A stretch of 64,000 nucleotides of DNA from Cryptomeria japonica (taxonomy: Eukaryota > Streptophyta > Pinopsida > Cupressales > Cupressaceae): NCBI RefSeq assembly GCF_030272615.1, contig NC_081411.1, positions 207,792,244 to 207,856,243 on the forward strand, read 5' to 3'. A program made the position numbers and the translations under genes. The notes beneath the pieces are model-generated. The model had not been told where the DNA came from. It made no database searches and saw only the letters and a list, made by a program, of their open reading frames with translations. This document shows, piece after piece, positions 35,266 to 45,912 of the stretch (position 1 is the first letter of the stretch; each line of letters opens with the position of its first letter).

Positions 35266-35698
35266 TGTTGAAATGTGGTGACTGATTAGCAAAGTACTGT
35301 ACACTCAACATGTATCCTTGCCGGGGTCTGGGGTCGGGTTGGGCCTCAGGTAGGGGTTCGGGGGCGGCAGCCCCTGAGAGAAAAAATTTTTGTCGTTTTT
35401 CGTTGATGAAAACCGACATTGTAATAAAACCCTAAAAAGGTCAACTTTGTTTTTTCCCTAAAAAAAAGGCATGTTATAAGCTGCTAGGATGCTTAAGGCA
35501 TTGTAAAGTTGATGTACTGTTTTTGCTGGATAATAAGAAAGATTGGACAGCTGTGTATGGTGGACGTAACCCATTCTGGGTGAACCACGTTAAATCTCTA
35601 TGTTATCTGTGTCCTATTTTATTTCTTTATCTTTTGTATTTAAATATGCATATAATTGTTAGTTCATATTTGCTTCGGATCTGCTTGAAACCCTAACA
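35266..35698 (+). repeat. Element 1 5' LTR
   Basis: A 433-bp LTR, TGTTGAAATG to CCCTAACA, directly after CCCTT (35261-35265), which recurs at 40212-40216. The same sequence with some indels forms the 3' LTR at 39757-40211. A GC-rich patch (GGGGGCGGCAGCCCC) lies near 35358-35372. Confidence 0.88.
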
Positions 35699-35774
35699 AT
35701 TGGTATCAGAGCGAGGTTTTCTATAAATTGGCAGGACTTTTAGATTTGAGTGGGAGCAATGGAGGATTCCAGTT

Positions 35775-38700
35775 ATGGAAAATTTTAACGGCTAGAATTA
35801 TCAGTTATGGAAAATGCAGATGGAGGATTACCTGTATCAAAAGGATTTGTGGTGGCCATTGGAAGTAAAGACAAAGAAACCGACCACAATGTTAGATGAA
35901 GAGTGAGACATTTTAGATAGAAAGGCACAGGGATCCATTCAATTGTGCCTTGCGCCGTCTGTAGCATTCAATATAACAGAAGCAAAAATGGCTATAGATT
36001 TGATTGCAACATTGGCTAAGTTGTATGAGAAACCCTCGACTTCGAATAAGGTATTTCTTATGAAACGTTTGTTTAATTTGAAAATGAGTGAGGGAGGATA
36101 TGTAGCGGAGCACTTAAATGAATTTAATACAATTACCAGTCAATTGTCTTTGGTAAAAATTACCTTTGCAGAAGAGGTTAGGGCTCTCTTGATTTTATGT
36201 TCTTTGCCAGAAAGCTGGAATAGCTTGGTTATGGCTGTAAGGAACTTTGTCTCTGGTAAAAATACTTTGGTATTTGATGATATTGTTGGTGTTATCCTAA
36301 GCGAGGAAATGCGAAGGAAAAGCATAGGTGAGACGTCAACATCATTGGGTAGTGTTTTGAATGTGGAGAACAGAGGAAGATCAAAGGAAAGAGGAAAAGG
36401 CCCTGGGAATGAGAAGTCACGAGGGAAGTCAAAGAAAGGATGCTCTCAATCTAGAGGAAAGAAAGATTGTTGGTACTGCAGAAAACCTGGTCATCTAAAG
36501 AAAGACTATTGGTCTCAAAAAAACAAAGAAGAAGACAAAACTGAAAATGATAGTAAGGAAGCTAATATTGCAACTAATACTTTACAAGATGCTTTAATCT
36601 TATGTTTGGATAATGTTAATGATTCCTGGGTAATAGATTATGGGGCTTCATTTCATGCCACACCCCATAGAAAATATTTTCTAGATTATGTTCAAGGTGA
36701 TTTTGGACAGGTATATTTGGGTGATGATGAGCCCTGTCAAATTGTTGGAAAAGGAAAGATAAAGATCAAGTTGCAGAATGGTAATGACTGGTTTCTGTAG
36801 GAGGTAAGACATGTTCCTAATTTAAGAAGAAATTTAATTTCTGTAGGGCAACTAGGTAGTGAAGGTTGCATAGTTACCTTCTCAGACAATATGTGGAAGG
36901 TCACTAAAGGATCATTAGTAGTAGCTAAAGGTGCGAAGGTAGGCACATTATATCTATGTACTGGTAACACTTACTCTACCTTAACTGCTACAGATAAAGT
37001 TACTGTAGGGACAACAACAATAAATGTTGCAAGAACAGATTCGATAATGTGGCACCATAGGCTTGGGCACAAGAGTGAGAAAGGGATGAAAATCCTTCAC
37101 TCCAAAAATCTATTGCCAAGACTAAAGAAGATTGATTTAGAGTTCTGTGAAAACTGTGTTTATGGTAAACAAAAAAGAGTCAAATTTCTCAAGGTTGGGA
37201 AAGAGAAGAAGAGTGAGAAGTTAGAGCTTGTACATTCAGATGTACGGGGACCGGCTCAGGTATCATCTCTTGGTGGCTCTTGTTATTATGTTATTTTTAT
37301 TGATGACTCAACCAGAAAAACATGGGTATATTTCCTAAAACAAAAATCAGATGTTTTTGAAACTTTTAAGAAATGGAAAGCTTTGGTTGAGAATGAGACA
37401 GGAAAAAAGTTGAAGTGTCTCAAATCAGATAATGGAGGTGAGTATTGCAACAAAGCATTTGAAGATTAATGTTCCTTAAATGGGATTCAAAAGCAAAAGA
37501 CAGTTCCAAGAACTCCACAAGAAAATGGTGTGTCAGAGAGAATGAATAGGACCATCATGGAACGTGTGAGGAGCATGAGATTGCATGCTGGATTGCCCTT
37601 ACATTTTTGGGTAGATGTTGTACATACTACTGTCTATTTGATAAATGGAGGACCTTCAACCCCTTTGGATGGTGGTATTCTAGAGGAGGCATGGACTGGT
37701 AAAAAGGTAAATTATTCTTTTCTAAAAACTTTTGGTTGCGAAGCTTTTGTCCGTGTTGATAAAGAAAACAAAACCAAGCTTGATGTTAAATCTCAGAAAT
37801 GTACCTTCATTGGATATGGGATAGATGAATATGGCTATTGGTTATGGGATTTTGAAAATAAGAAAATAATTAGAAGTAGAGATGTTATATTCAATGAGAA
37901 GGTTATGTATAAAGAACAGATGTAGGAAAAGAAGCAAGAACAAGACAAACAAGAATATGTGGTGTTGGATGAGATTCCTGAAAATGAAATGCCATAGGTA
38001 CCTGATGCTCAGCAACAACAGATTGTCCCACAAACTCCTACAAGTGTTAGATGTTCTACGAGAACAAGTAGACCCCCTGAAAGATTTTCTCCTTCTTTGT
38101 ATTCTATTTTATTAACGGATTTTGGTGAACCAGAAAAATATGAAGAAGCAATGCAGGTAGATGTCAAAAAATAGTGGGAGCTAGGCATGAAAGAGGAGAT
38201 GGGCTCCTTGATGAAAAATAAGACTTGGGACTTAGTCCCTTTACCTACAAGAAAAAGAGCCTTGCCTAACAAATGGGTTTATCAGCTGAAGGAGGAGGAA
38301 GGAGGTCAGGAAAGATACAAGGCCAGACTTGTGGTAAAAGGTTTTGCACAGAAAAAGGGTATAGATTATGATGAAATATTTTCTCCAGTTGTAAAAATGG
38401 CTTCAATTAGAACTGTACTTAGTCTTGTGGCTGCAGATGATTTACATCTTGAACAATTAGATGTCAAAATAGCTTTTCTCCATGGAGATTTGGAGGAGGA
38501 AATTTACATGTTGCAACCACAGGGATATGAGGTCAAAGGTAAGGAGAACTTGATATGAGGCCTAAAGCAAGCACCCTAACAATGGTATTTAAAATTTGAT
38601 AGTTTCATGGCTGAACACGGTTATCATAGATGTCATTCTGATCATTGTGTATCTTTTAAGAGATTTGATAATGGCAGTTATATTATCCTGTTGCTTTATG

Positions 38701-39659
38701 TTGATGACATGCTTGTTGCTGGGTCTAACATGCAACATATAAATGATCTTAAACAGAAATTAGCTAGGTCATTTGCTATGAAGGATTTGGGTTCAGCTAA
38801 GCAAATTATCGGTATGAGGATTGCACGGGACAGGAAAAATAGAACCTTGAATTTGTCCCAAAATGAGTATATAAAGAAGGTGTTGAAAAGATTTAACATG
38901 CAGGATGCAAAAGCAGGTAGTACACCTTTGGCTAGTCATTTCAAATTGACTAAGGAGATGTGCCCAAAGACAAAAGAAGAGGTTAATAAAATGTCTAACA
39001 TCCCGTATTCATTAGCTGTTGGCAGTCTGATATATGCAATGGTATGCACAAGGCTAGATATTGCACATGCAGTGGGAGTTGTGAGCAAGTTTATGAGTAA
39101 TCCGGGTATGGAACATTGGAATGTTGTGAAATGGATTCTTCAGTATTTGAAAGGAACTACTATGAAGGCATTATGTTTCAAAGGATCTAATGCTGCTCTG
39201 AGTGGATTTGTTGACTCTGATTTGGCGGGTGATATTGATTCACAGAGGAGTACTACAGGGTATGTTTTTACTATAGGGGGAACTGCAGTCAGTTGGATTT
39301 CTAGGCTGCAAAAGGTTGTTGCACTTTCAACCACTGAAGCTGAGTATGTTGCTGCTACAGAAGCCAGCAAGGAGATGATTTGGTTACAATGTTTTCTGGA
39401 GGAATTGGGTCAGACACAGGAGGATCGCCCATTGTATACTAATAGCCAGAGTGCCATTCATCTTGCGAAGAACTCTGCTTTTCATTCAAGGACAAAGCAC
39501 ATTCAGCTCAGGTACCACTTCATCCGGACTATTTTGGAGGAGGGTCAGTTACGGCTTGAGAAGATTCACACAAGTGAGAATCTTGTCGATATGTTCACAA
39601 AGGCAGTTCCACAGGAGAAGCTGATTTCTTCATCAGTTTATGTTGGTCTTCTTGATTGA
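35775..39659 (+). pseudogene. Element 1 gag-pol polyprotein, nine internal stops
   Basis: One frame of 1,295 codons from ATG 35775 to TGA 39657. Gag: NYQLWKMQMEDYL at the N-terminus, knuckle CWYCRKPGHLKKDYW (last Cys now Tyr). Protease: WVIDYGASFHAT (D-S-G is D-Y-G). Integrase: MWHHRLGHKSEKGM, CENCVYGKQ, HSDVRGP, KSDNGGEY, PQENGVSERMNR (the D-D-E residues are present). RT: WVYQLKEEEGG, LDVKIAFLHGDL, LLLYVDDMLVAG (YVDD kept). RNase H: GFVDSDLAGD, STTEAEYVAA, TNSQSAIH (usual Asp now Asn), and the KHI-LRYHFIR end. Stops are at 35793, 35904, 36798, 37467, 37923, 37995, 38172, 38556 and 38577; no frameshift was found. About seven residues of RT appear deleted near 38556. Confidence 0.9.
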
Positions 39660-39756
39660 TAATTATGGAATTTATACCAGTCAAGTCCTAGTGTTTTATC
39701 CAGTGGATGTTGCATGTACAGTGGTGTCGTGTAGTATCAGTCTCCAAGTGGGAGAT

Positions 39757-40211
39757 TGTTGAAATGTGGCGACTGATCAGCAAAGTACTGTACGCTCAGC
39801 ATGTATCCTCGCCGAGGTGTGGGGCCGGGTAGGGGTTCGAGGGCGGCAGCCCCCAAGAAAAGTGGGGGTTCAGGGGCGATAGCCCCTGAGAATTTTTTTT
39901 TTTGCCATTTTTCGTTGATGAAAACCGACATTGTAATAAAACCCTAAAAAGGTCGACTTTTTTTTTGCCCTAAAAAAAAATGCATGTTATAAGCGGCTGG
40001 GATGCTTAAGGCATTGTAAGGTTGATGTACTGTTTTTGCTGGATAATAAGAAAGATTGGACGACTGTGTATGGTGGACGTAACCCATTCTAGGTGAACCA
40101 CATTAAATCTCTGTGTTATCTGTGTCCTATTTTATTTCTTTATCTTTTGTATTTAAATCTGCATATAATTGTTAGTTCATATTTGCTTCGGATCTACTTG
40201 AAACCCTAACG
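39757..40211 (+). repeat. Element 1 3' LTR
   Basis: A 455-bp copy of 35266-35698. It ends CCCTAACG where the 5' LTR ends CCCTAACA, so the terminal CA has become CG, and it is followed by the CCCTT duplication. It carries about 20 extra bases in the GC-rich patch (a duplicated GGGGGCGGCAGCCCC-like unit near 39838-39882). Confidence 0.88.
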
Positions 40212-40390
40212 CCCTTGTTTCTTATTGAGCCACATTTCATGTTTGTGTGCTCACATATCTCCATTGTATTTAATAACTATTGAATAACCATTTTTTATCT
40301 ATTGATGAGAATATAGTTTATTCTTGTCCTATATTTTGTCTCTCTATTTTGTACTTTTCATTGAGCTCTTGATCTTGGCAAAATCTCACA
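40212..40390 (+). repeat. Element 2 5' LTR, right segment
   Basis: This is the continuation of the split LTR after element 1, ending GGCAAAATCTCACA before the primer site at 40391. Compared with the 3' LTR it lacks 32 bases around 40260, including the TATATAA box. The left segment is 35013-35265. Confidence 0.85.
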
Positions 40391-40403
40391 TGGTATCAGA
40401 GCC

Positions 40404-42164
40404 ATTAGAGCGTCATTGATTAGTCTTTGAGAGACATTATTGCGACGTCAAGAGGCAGATTTGAGGAGCAACATCATTTGGAGGCATCCTAGACCAAATT
40501 TGACCTCGTCATTGAGTTCGGGTGGCCGTTTCCATGAATTTTGACTATAAATTTGCCTATATTGGGTGAAAGTCAAATTTGGGGCTTGGAGGAAAAATTT
40601 AGCCAATTGGGCTATATGGTATAGATTTTATTTAAAAAATAATAATTAGATTTTTCTACGATTTTATTTTTTAAAATTGTAGTTTTTTAATGTTATTGAA
40701 TTGTAAAGTTTTTATATTGTAAAAAAAAAAAATCATTCAAAAAAATAATTATATATTTATGGGGGGGTTTAACCCCCCAACACCCGTACTTTGTTGCATT
40801 TAATTTCTACAGAGATTTTTTTTTGGTGGTCCTGCCACCTACTCCTGCTACTGGCCACACCTTCCCAGTAGTCGACATCTCGTGCTCCGGCTGCCCCCCG
40901 CTTCTTCCAGCCCTGTTACTAGTTTCCCACTGACCAATCTTCTTGCCGACCCCGGTCTCCTCTTAGACCATCGCCTGTGGCCACGCTGCTGATCACCAAC
41001 TGTTGGCGACCATCCCACTCTGACTACTCATCTCCCACCAAGCATCCTCCGTTGTTGACCTCACCATCGACTGTACTCCCTGCTGGTGACCCTAATGTTC
41101 CCGATGACCCATTCTCCCATCACTGTCGATGCCTTCACCTCTTCCATGCGGACCCTGAGCCACCACGAAGGCCCTTCCACACGAACCCTACCACATAGAT
41201 AGCCACAAGGACTGCCATGTACTCCTGCCTAGTCTGCACATAGTCAGTCGCCACTCAGGTGCCAAGTGAGCTTCGTATAGGCCACATCATCCTGCCACGA
41301 TAGCATACAGATTTGACACGCCATCGAAATCAACCAATCACATTTTGACACATCATCGAAATCAGCCAATCACATTTTGACACGTCATCAAAATCAACCA
41401 ATCGTATTTTGACACATCATCCGTTCATACAGTACAAACACATGTAGTCAACAAGGGAGGTGAAGTTTTGGCGACGGTCATACGACCATCAAATTTAACC
41501 CTGTAGTTTGCTGATGTCATCATTTTTTTTGAAAATTTATCAGCCCCCTCCTGTTGAGCTTTTCGATTTTGCAGTTCAACTTTGGAAGGCCATGTCTTGC
41601 TCCTTTTTTGGTACAATTTTTTATGAAATGAGCTAATTTTTTGTGTACTTTCTTGTGGTGGCATTATTTTCTGATTTTGATGGACAAATTTTTCAGAAAT
41701 CTCAGTTTTTGGTGACTGTACTTGCCCAATCCCCATTTCTACAACTTTCAAGACTCCGTTTGGGCTCATACGAACTCCTTTTCAGATGTCATTCTTTTTT
41801 AAAGTGCATGATTTTTTGTCTACTTTCATAATTTGCTATGAGCTTGCAGTGATTTTGAGTAGAAATTGAACTTTCAGCATATGGTCTTTTTTGGCCAATT
41901 TGGCACTTGTATTGTATAGATCTATCTTTCTGGTCTTTTTGCATTGTAGTTCTAAGCCTATTAGGGAAGTTGTAAAACAAAATCAAAAGTCCACCTTGCC
42001 ATTGTTTGCAAGTGGCCTATTGTACATGCACTACATATAAAGTGCCAAAATCATCATTTTTATTTTATTTTGGTGGGGGGGGGGGGGGTGTACTTTGATT
42101 GAGTGAATTTGGGTGGGGTGTCTCTTATGCTTTTGTGCTCTTGTGTTCCTTCTTTTTTGCTACT
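40404..42164 (+). other. Element 2 leader, long non-coding
   Basis: About 1.76 kb between primer site and gag start, unusually long for a Copia leader. It holds poly(A) and poly(T) patches, a Pro/Cys-rich-looking GC-richer stretch (40830-41260), four near-copies of a TTTGACAC[AG][TC][CG]ATC-AAATC-CAATCA phrase (41310-41420), and a run of G (42073-42089). No recognisable gene; the open pieces are not coding-like. Confidence 0.55.
41308..41420 (+). repeat. Short tandem repeat in element 2 leader
   Basis: Four units of about 33 bases, each TTGACAC-x-[CT]CATC-AAATCA-CCAATCA, at about 41313, 41346, 41379 and (partial) 41410. Confidence 0.6.
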
Positions 42165-44309
42165 ATGGGTTATCCTAAGTTTCCTCTCTTAACTCCTTGT
42201 AATTATGCTACTTGGAAAATTGATGCATGGAGTAAACTTATGGAAAAAGGACTAACTCATTATATTGATGAAACTATTGTTTCTCTCGTTGATCCTAAGG
42301 CTAATCCTATTGCTCACTTGGATTGGCTCACTAAAAATATCATGGCAATCGGTACCTTAAGAAAGTATGTATCAAAGGATCTCATTTTTCATATTGAGAA
42401 ATGTACCTTAATCAAGGATGCTTGGCAAAAGTTTCAAGATTTGTATGGTCAAGTTGATGAGATTAGGGGAAATCAGATTAATAGTGATCTCACCATGTTA
42501 GATCCCAAGAGCTTTGATACTATACAAGATTATGTCACTAAGGCAAAAGAGTTGAGGGCACAACTCAAGGATTGTGGCATTGATAAGAAGGATACTCAAT
42601 TGATCTTCAATTTGATGGGCGAACTTCCACAAAAATATGCAACATTTGTTTCTAGTTTCCAAAACCATAGGATGACAATGGGTTCAAGCTACACAATGCC
42701 TACATTTGATGCTTTCGCTGAAATGTTGATGATGTAACAAACTAAGTTGATAAGCATGGACATTCTTAAGACTTCTAAATGTCAAGAATTAGTGGCAAAT
42801 CAAGGGAACAAAGGAAATCAAGGAAAGGACAACTCAAACAAGAAGAAATGGTAATCAAAGCCTATGGACAAAGCACCAACTTCTCCACAATAAGGAGATT
42901 CATCCTCTTCCAAGAAGGACTATTCACCAAAGAGGGAGAGACCTACTTGTGCCTATTGTAAAAAGGTTGGTCATGAGGAATGTCATTGCCATTCTAAGAA
43001 GATTGATGAGCTCACACACATCCACAAAAAGCACAACATTGATTTGCCTAACACGTACAAGAAGGAGGATTCATCACCTTCCACTTCCTCACACTCAAAG
43101 GGGAAAGGGCAAGAATTCATGGCTTCTACAAGTGGGAAGACTCACTCTTTTGGAACAAGAAAAGGAAAATCTCTTTGTGCTACTACAAGTCATGATTTGG
43201 GGAGATGGCTTCTAAATTCAGGGGCTTCTCATCATATGGCATCTTCACAATCCATGTTTTCTATATTTGAGCCTTACACCATGCTGCAAATTTTGATGGG
43301 AAATCATACATACATGAATGTGATTGGGAAAGGATCTATTTCCATTGGGGATAACTCCTTCAAAGATGTGTTGTGTGTACCCCATTTGATAAACAATCTC
43401 CTTTCCATCTATCAAATCACACATGGGGCAGCAAAGACAATTGTGGAGTTCACACTTGAGTCGGTTTTCATTAGAGACTTGGAGACTAGAGCTATCATTG
43501 TGACTGGGGTGGTTGATCATGCATCTCGGTTATATTCCTTTTTAGATTTTGTTGATGAGGATGATTTCACATATGATGATTCTACACATAATGATCACAC
43601 TTCTTGTGATGATTCAAATTTTGTGGAGAAATTTGGGTACTTGAACTTGGGGATTCTCACATGTGACCCCATTCTCGAGCCTTGTATTTCATCTACTCCT
43701 ATTGATATCCTATCACCTATTGCACCTGATGAAGCATATAGTGCGACAATTTTGCCTTCTTTTGATTCAATGCGGCAGGATATTTCATGTCTTCCAGCTT
43801 CAAATTCTTGGGATGAGTACTTGACAAACATTGTAGGTTTGTTTATTGAATCCTACATTGTAGATTTGGGAGACATCATTGATGATATTCATCTTCTCTT
43901 TGATGAAGATGATCCTTCTTCGATTGTTGCGAGAGAACACTCTGACCCTCTTGTTCATTCTCTACATGATCATTCTTTCGAGGTTGATATGATTGTGGAT
44001 TCTTATGTACAACAGTTGGAGGAGGTCTCTTTATGTTTAGAGGAGACATGTGAGTCTTTGGGACTTGTTCTACATTCATCTCCACTAGATCTTGGAGTGC
44101 CTTTTTCAACAGTGTGGAGTAGTTATCCACCTTTGGAGGGGGTATCTTTCAGCATCGACATGGGGACACTTGAGCAGTTTTCAGAGACTTCATTCATCAT
44201 GAGTTTTTTTCATACATCTCCCCTTTATGATTGGGGAGACTTCATGGATACACCTTCATGGATACACCTTTTGGTTTTGTTTCTTCCTAAGGGGAGGAAT
44301 GTTGTTTGA
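42165..44309 (+). pseudogene. Element 2 gag-protease with acidic unknown C-terminus
   Basis: One frame of 715 codons with in-frame TAA at 42735, 42852 and 42891 and no frameshift. Residues 1-190: Copia gag (UBN2-type) with YATWKIDAWSKLMEKGL, KDAWQKFQDLY and the GELPQKYATFVSSF end. CCHC knuckle CAYCKKVGHEECHC starts at about residue 262. Protease region WLLNSGASHHMAS has Asn in place of the catalytic Asp. Then comes GKGSISIGDNSFKDVLCVPHLINNLLSI, the usual post-protease segment. Instead of integrase the frame continues for about 250 residues of acidic, Ser/Asp/His-rich unknown sequence (DEDDFTYDDST, LLFDEDDPSSI) ending LFLPKGRNVV. This tail is either a decayed replacement or an unknown domain. 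Confidence 0.8.
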
Positions 44310-44683
44310 CGTTCATGGAGCAATTTCTTCATTCATTCTCGAGCTTCTATCATTGATGCAAATTCTACAATGAGGGGGGGGACTACCTAGCTTCTCTTCT
44401 TCTCTCGTATTTTGGGGACTTTTTCTTCAAATGGGGTTTTGTTCCTCACATGCTTCTATGAGAGTTCTCTTGTATAGTTTTCATCTCTCTTTTGGGGGAG
44501 GGTTTTTTCCCATTGGGTTTTTCTCTCTTTCCCCGCTTTGTGAGATATTTCATTGCATTGGTTTGCATGCATTTGCATTTGTACATGGGTACCTAACATG
44601 GCCTCGTAGCCGGGACCCATCTTGTATTGCTTAGTTGCATTGTAGACTTAAGTGCATTTCCCTAAGTTGCACTTAAGGGGGCG
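44310..44683 (+). other. Element 2 3' untranslated region with polypurine tract
   Basis: T- and G-rich non-coding sequence between the ORF stop and the 3' LTR, ending in AAGGGGGCG (44675-44683), the plus-strand primer for reverse transcription. Confidence 0.7.
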
Positions 44684-45142
44684 TGTTGGTGTAATTAATT
44701 ATTCATGTTGGATATTTTTACACCTTACTTAAGTTTACTTAGGATAATGAATTTCATAGTAGTTTGGGTATGAGACACTTGGGTTTTTGTGCCACATTGG
44801 GATAGTGTGTGTAGGAGAATTTCCACCTTTTATGGTGTGATCTTGTTGTTACATTCCACCTTCGATGGGTGATCCACCTCATGTGGAATATTTTATTGTT
44901 TCTCCTGCCTATCACACCTATTTTCTACCTACCCTTGTTTCTTATTAAGCCAAATGTCATGTTTGTGTGCTCACATATCCATATAGCCTTGCCTATATAA
45001 GCAGGCTCATCTACATTGTATGTAATAACTATTGAACAATCATTTTTTATCTATTAATGAGAATATAGTTTATTCTTGTCCTATATTTTGTCTCTCTATT
45101 TTGTACTTTTCATTGAGCTCTTGATGTTGGCAAAATCTCACA
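44684..45142 (+). repeat. Element 2 3' LTR
   Basis: A 459-bp LTR, TGTTGGTGTA to ATCTCACA, the uninterrupted version of the split 5' LTR. It keeps TATATAA at 44994-45000. It also shows the empty insertion site of element 1 (TACCCTTGTTTC near 44930-44945). Confidence 0.88.
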
Positions 45143-45147
45143 CTTCT

Positions 45148-45894
45148 GAATCTTGCAATTGACTGTGGAGTGATTTAACCTTCCACAATTTAAACAAAAA
45201 AACTTCTCTTCGATTTTGATTGCTTGGTACCAATCCACCCCCCGAAGTCTCAGTTTAACTTTTGTAGGAATCTTCCTAACCACGACAAGTTGAATCCTGG
45301 CATATAAATATGAATCCCCTTGGGCGATGTCCGCTTCAATTTCAATCAGAGTCCCAAGAGATCTGATAATCTTTTCTAGGGCTTCCTTCGTCCAGTATTC
45401 CATTGGGAGATTGGTTAGCCTAATCTAGATTGGTCTGTCATAGGGGTCCGTTTTGAGAGGGTTAAAATTCCTATGCCATTTCTAAATGTATAGAGGCTTG
45501 GAATCCATTGTCCAGAGACCACCCTCAAAGATTTTTTGTTGCTCTTCTTCAGATGCAAAGATCACAACAAAGAACCCTTTTGGCAGGAACTTTGTCATTT
45601 GAGGCGTCTGCCATGAGTTTCAATCCATTTAATAATTTTCTTCCGGTTTAATCTTGGTCGGATGAATCTATAGATGATCACCAAATCTTTGAGGTATTCA
45701 ATGTCTTTCTCGACCTCTTGAGTGACATTAATAACTTGAATTTTCTCTCCCTCATCATTCAAATCGCTCCCTCTAATTGGATTCGATGCATCGTTATTCC
45801 CAATAACCCTATCAATGCCATGTGAATTGCTATTCTGAGTTTTTTCACATTCCTTTTTTCGCTCCAATTTTATTAAGTGTTTTATTTTAAACAT
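45148..45894 (-). pseudogene. LINE-A ORF1, N-terminal part (5' truncated)
   Basis: Read leftward from 45894: MFKIKHLIKLERKKECEKT (the Met is probably incidental to the truncation), then EKDIEYLKDLVI. After frame interruptions near 45400-45600 it reads MEYWTKEALEKIIRSLGTLIEIEADIAQGDSYLYARIQLVV, a DUF4283-like plant LINE ORF1 segment, then the knuckle CLNCGRLNHSTVNC (CX2CX4HX4C). It stops at the element 2 junction and continues at 35012. ORF1 proteins bind LINE RNA. Confidence 0.8.
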
Positions 45895-45912
45895 GTCAAG
45901 AAAGAAAAATTT
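45895..45912 (-). repeat. Target-site duplication of LINE-A, 5' side
   Basis: GTCAAGAAAGAAAAATTT, one mismatch to 13178-13195. It directly abuts the first LINE-A base, so the LINE 5' end is at 45894. Confidence 0.75.

Larger units (their letters stand above)
35266..40211 (+). mobile_element. Element 1: full-length Copia retrotransposon, inactivated
   Basis: A 4946-bp element with all Copia parts in order: LTR, primer site TGGTATCAGAGC (35701-35712), gag, protease, integrase, RT, RNase H, polypurine tract AAGTGGGAGAT (39746-39756), 3' LTR. The target duplication is CCCTT, and the target is the 5' LTR of element 2; the uninterrupted version of that site is seen in element 2's own 3' LTR. Coding capacity is lost through point nonsense mutations. 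Confidence 0.9.
35013..45142 (+). mobile_element. Element 2: Copia-type gag-protease element without pol, carrying element 1
   Basis: Outer length is 10,130 bp; without element 1 it is about 5.2 kb. The 5' LTR (35013-35265 plus 40217-40390) is split by element 1; the primer site TGGTATCAGAGCC is at 40391-40403; gag-protease ORF is 42165-44309; polypurine tract AAGGGGGCG is at 44675-44683; the 3' LTR is 44684-45142. Target duplication is CTTCC/CTTCT (35008-35012, 45143-45147), one mismatch. No integrase, RT or RNase H is present. The insertion interrupts LINE-A ORF1, which resumes in frame when the element is skipped. Confidence 0.85.
13196..45894 (-). mobile_element. LINE-A: 5'-truncated L1-type LINE, host of two nested LTR insertions
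   Basis: LINE-A reads leftward in three pieces: 45148-45894, 34374-35012 and 13196-18372, about 6.56 kb of its own sequence. Piece 1 is ORF1 with a CCHC knuckle. Piece 2 finishes ORF1 and starts the ORF2 endonuclease. Piece 3 has the rest of the endonuclease, RT, a zf-RVT-like region and RNase H, then a 1.3 kb 3' region ending in an A-rich stretch. ORF1 resumes in the same frame across the element 2 insertion (CKIQ-K then K-ETKIWK). The endonuclease resumes across element 3 with one frame slip. An 18-bp target duplication flanks the whole. The 5' end is truncated inside ORF1, typical of target-primed reverse transcription. Many stops and frameshifts show it is dead. Confidence 0.85.

Noticed and set aside
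43595-44130. Minus-strand frames opposite the element 2 acidic tail
   Set aside because: They are antisense shadows of a longer plus-strand frame that continues gag-protease.
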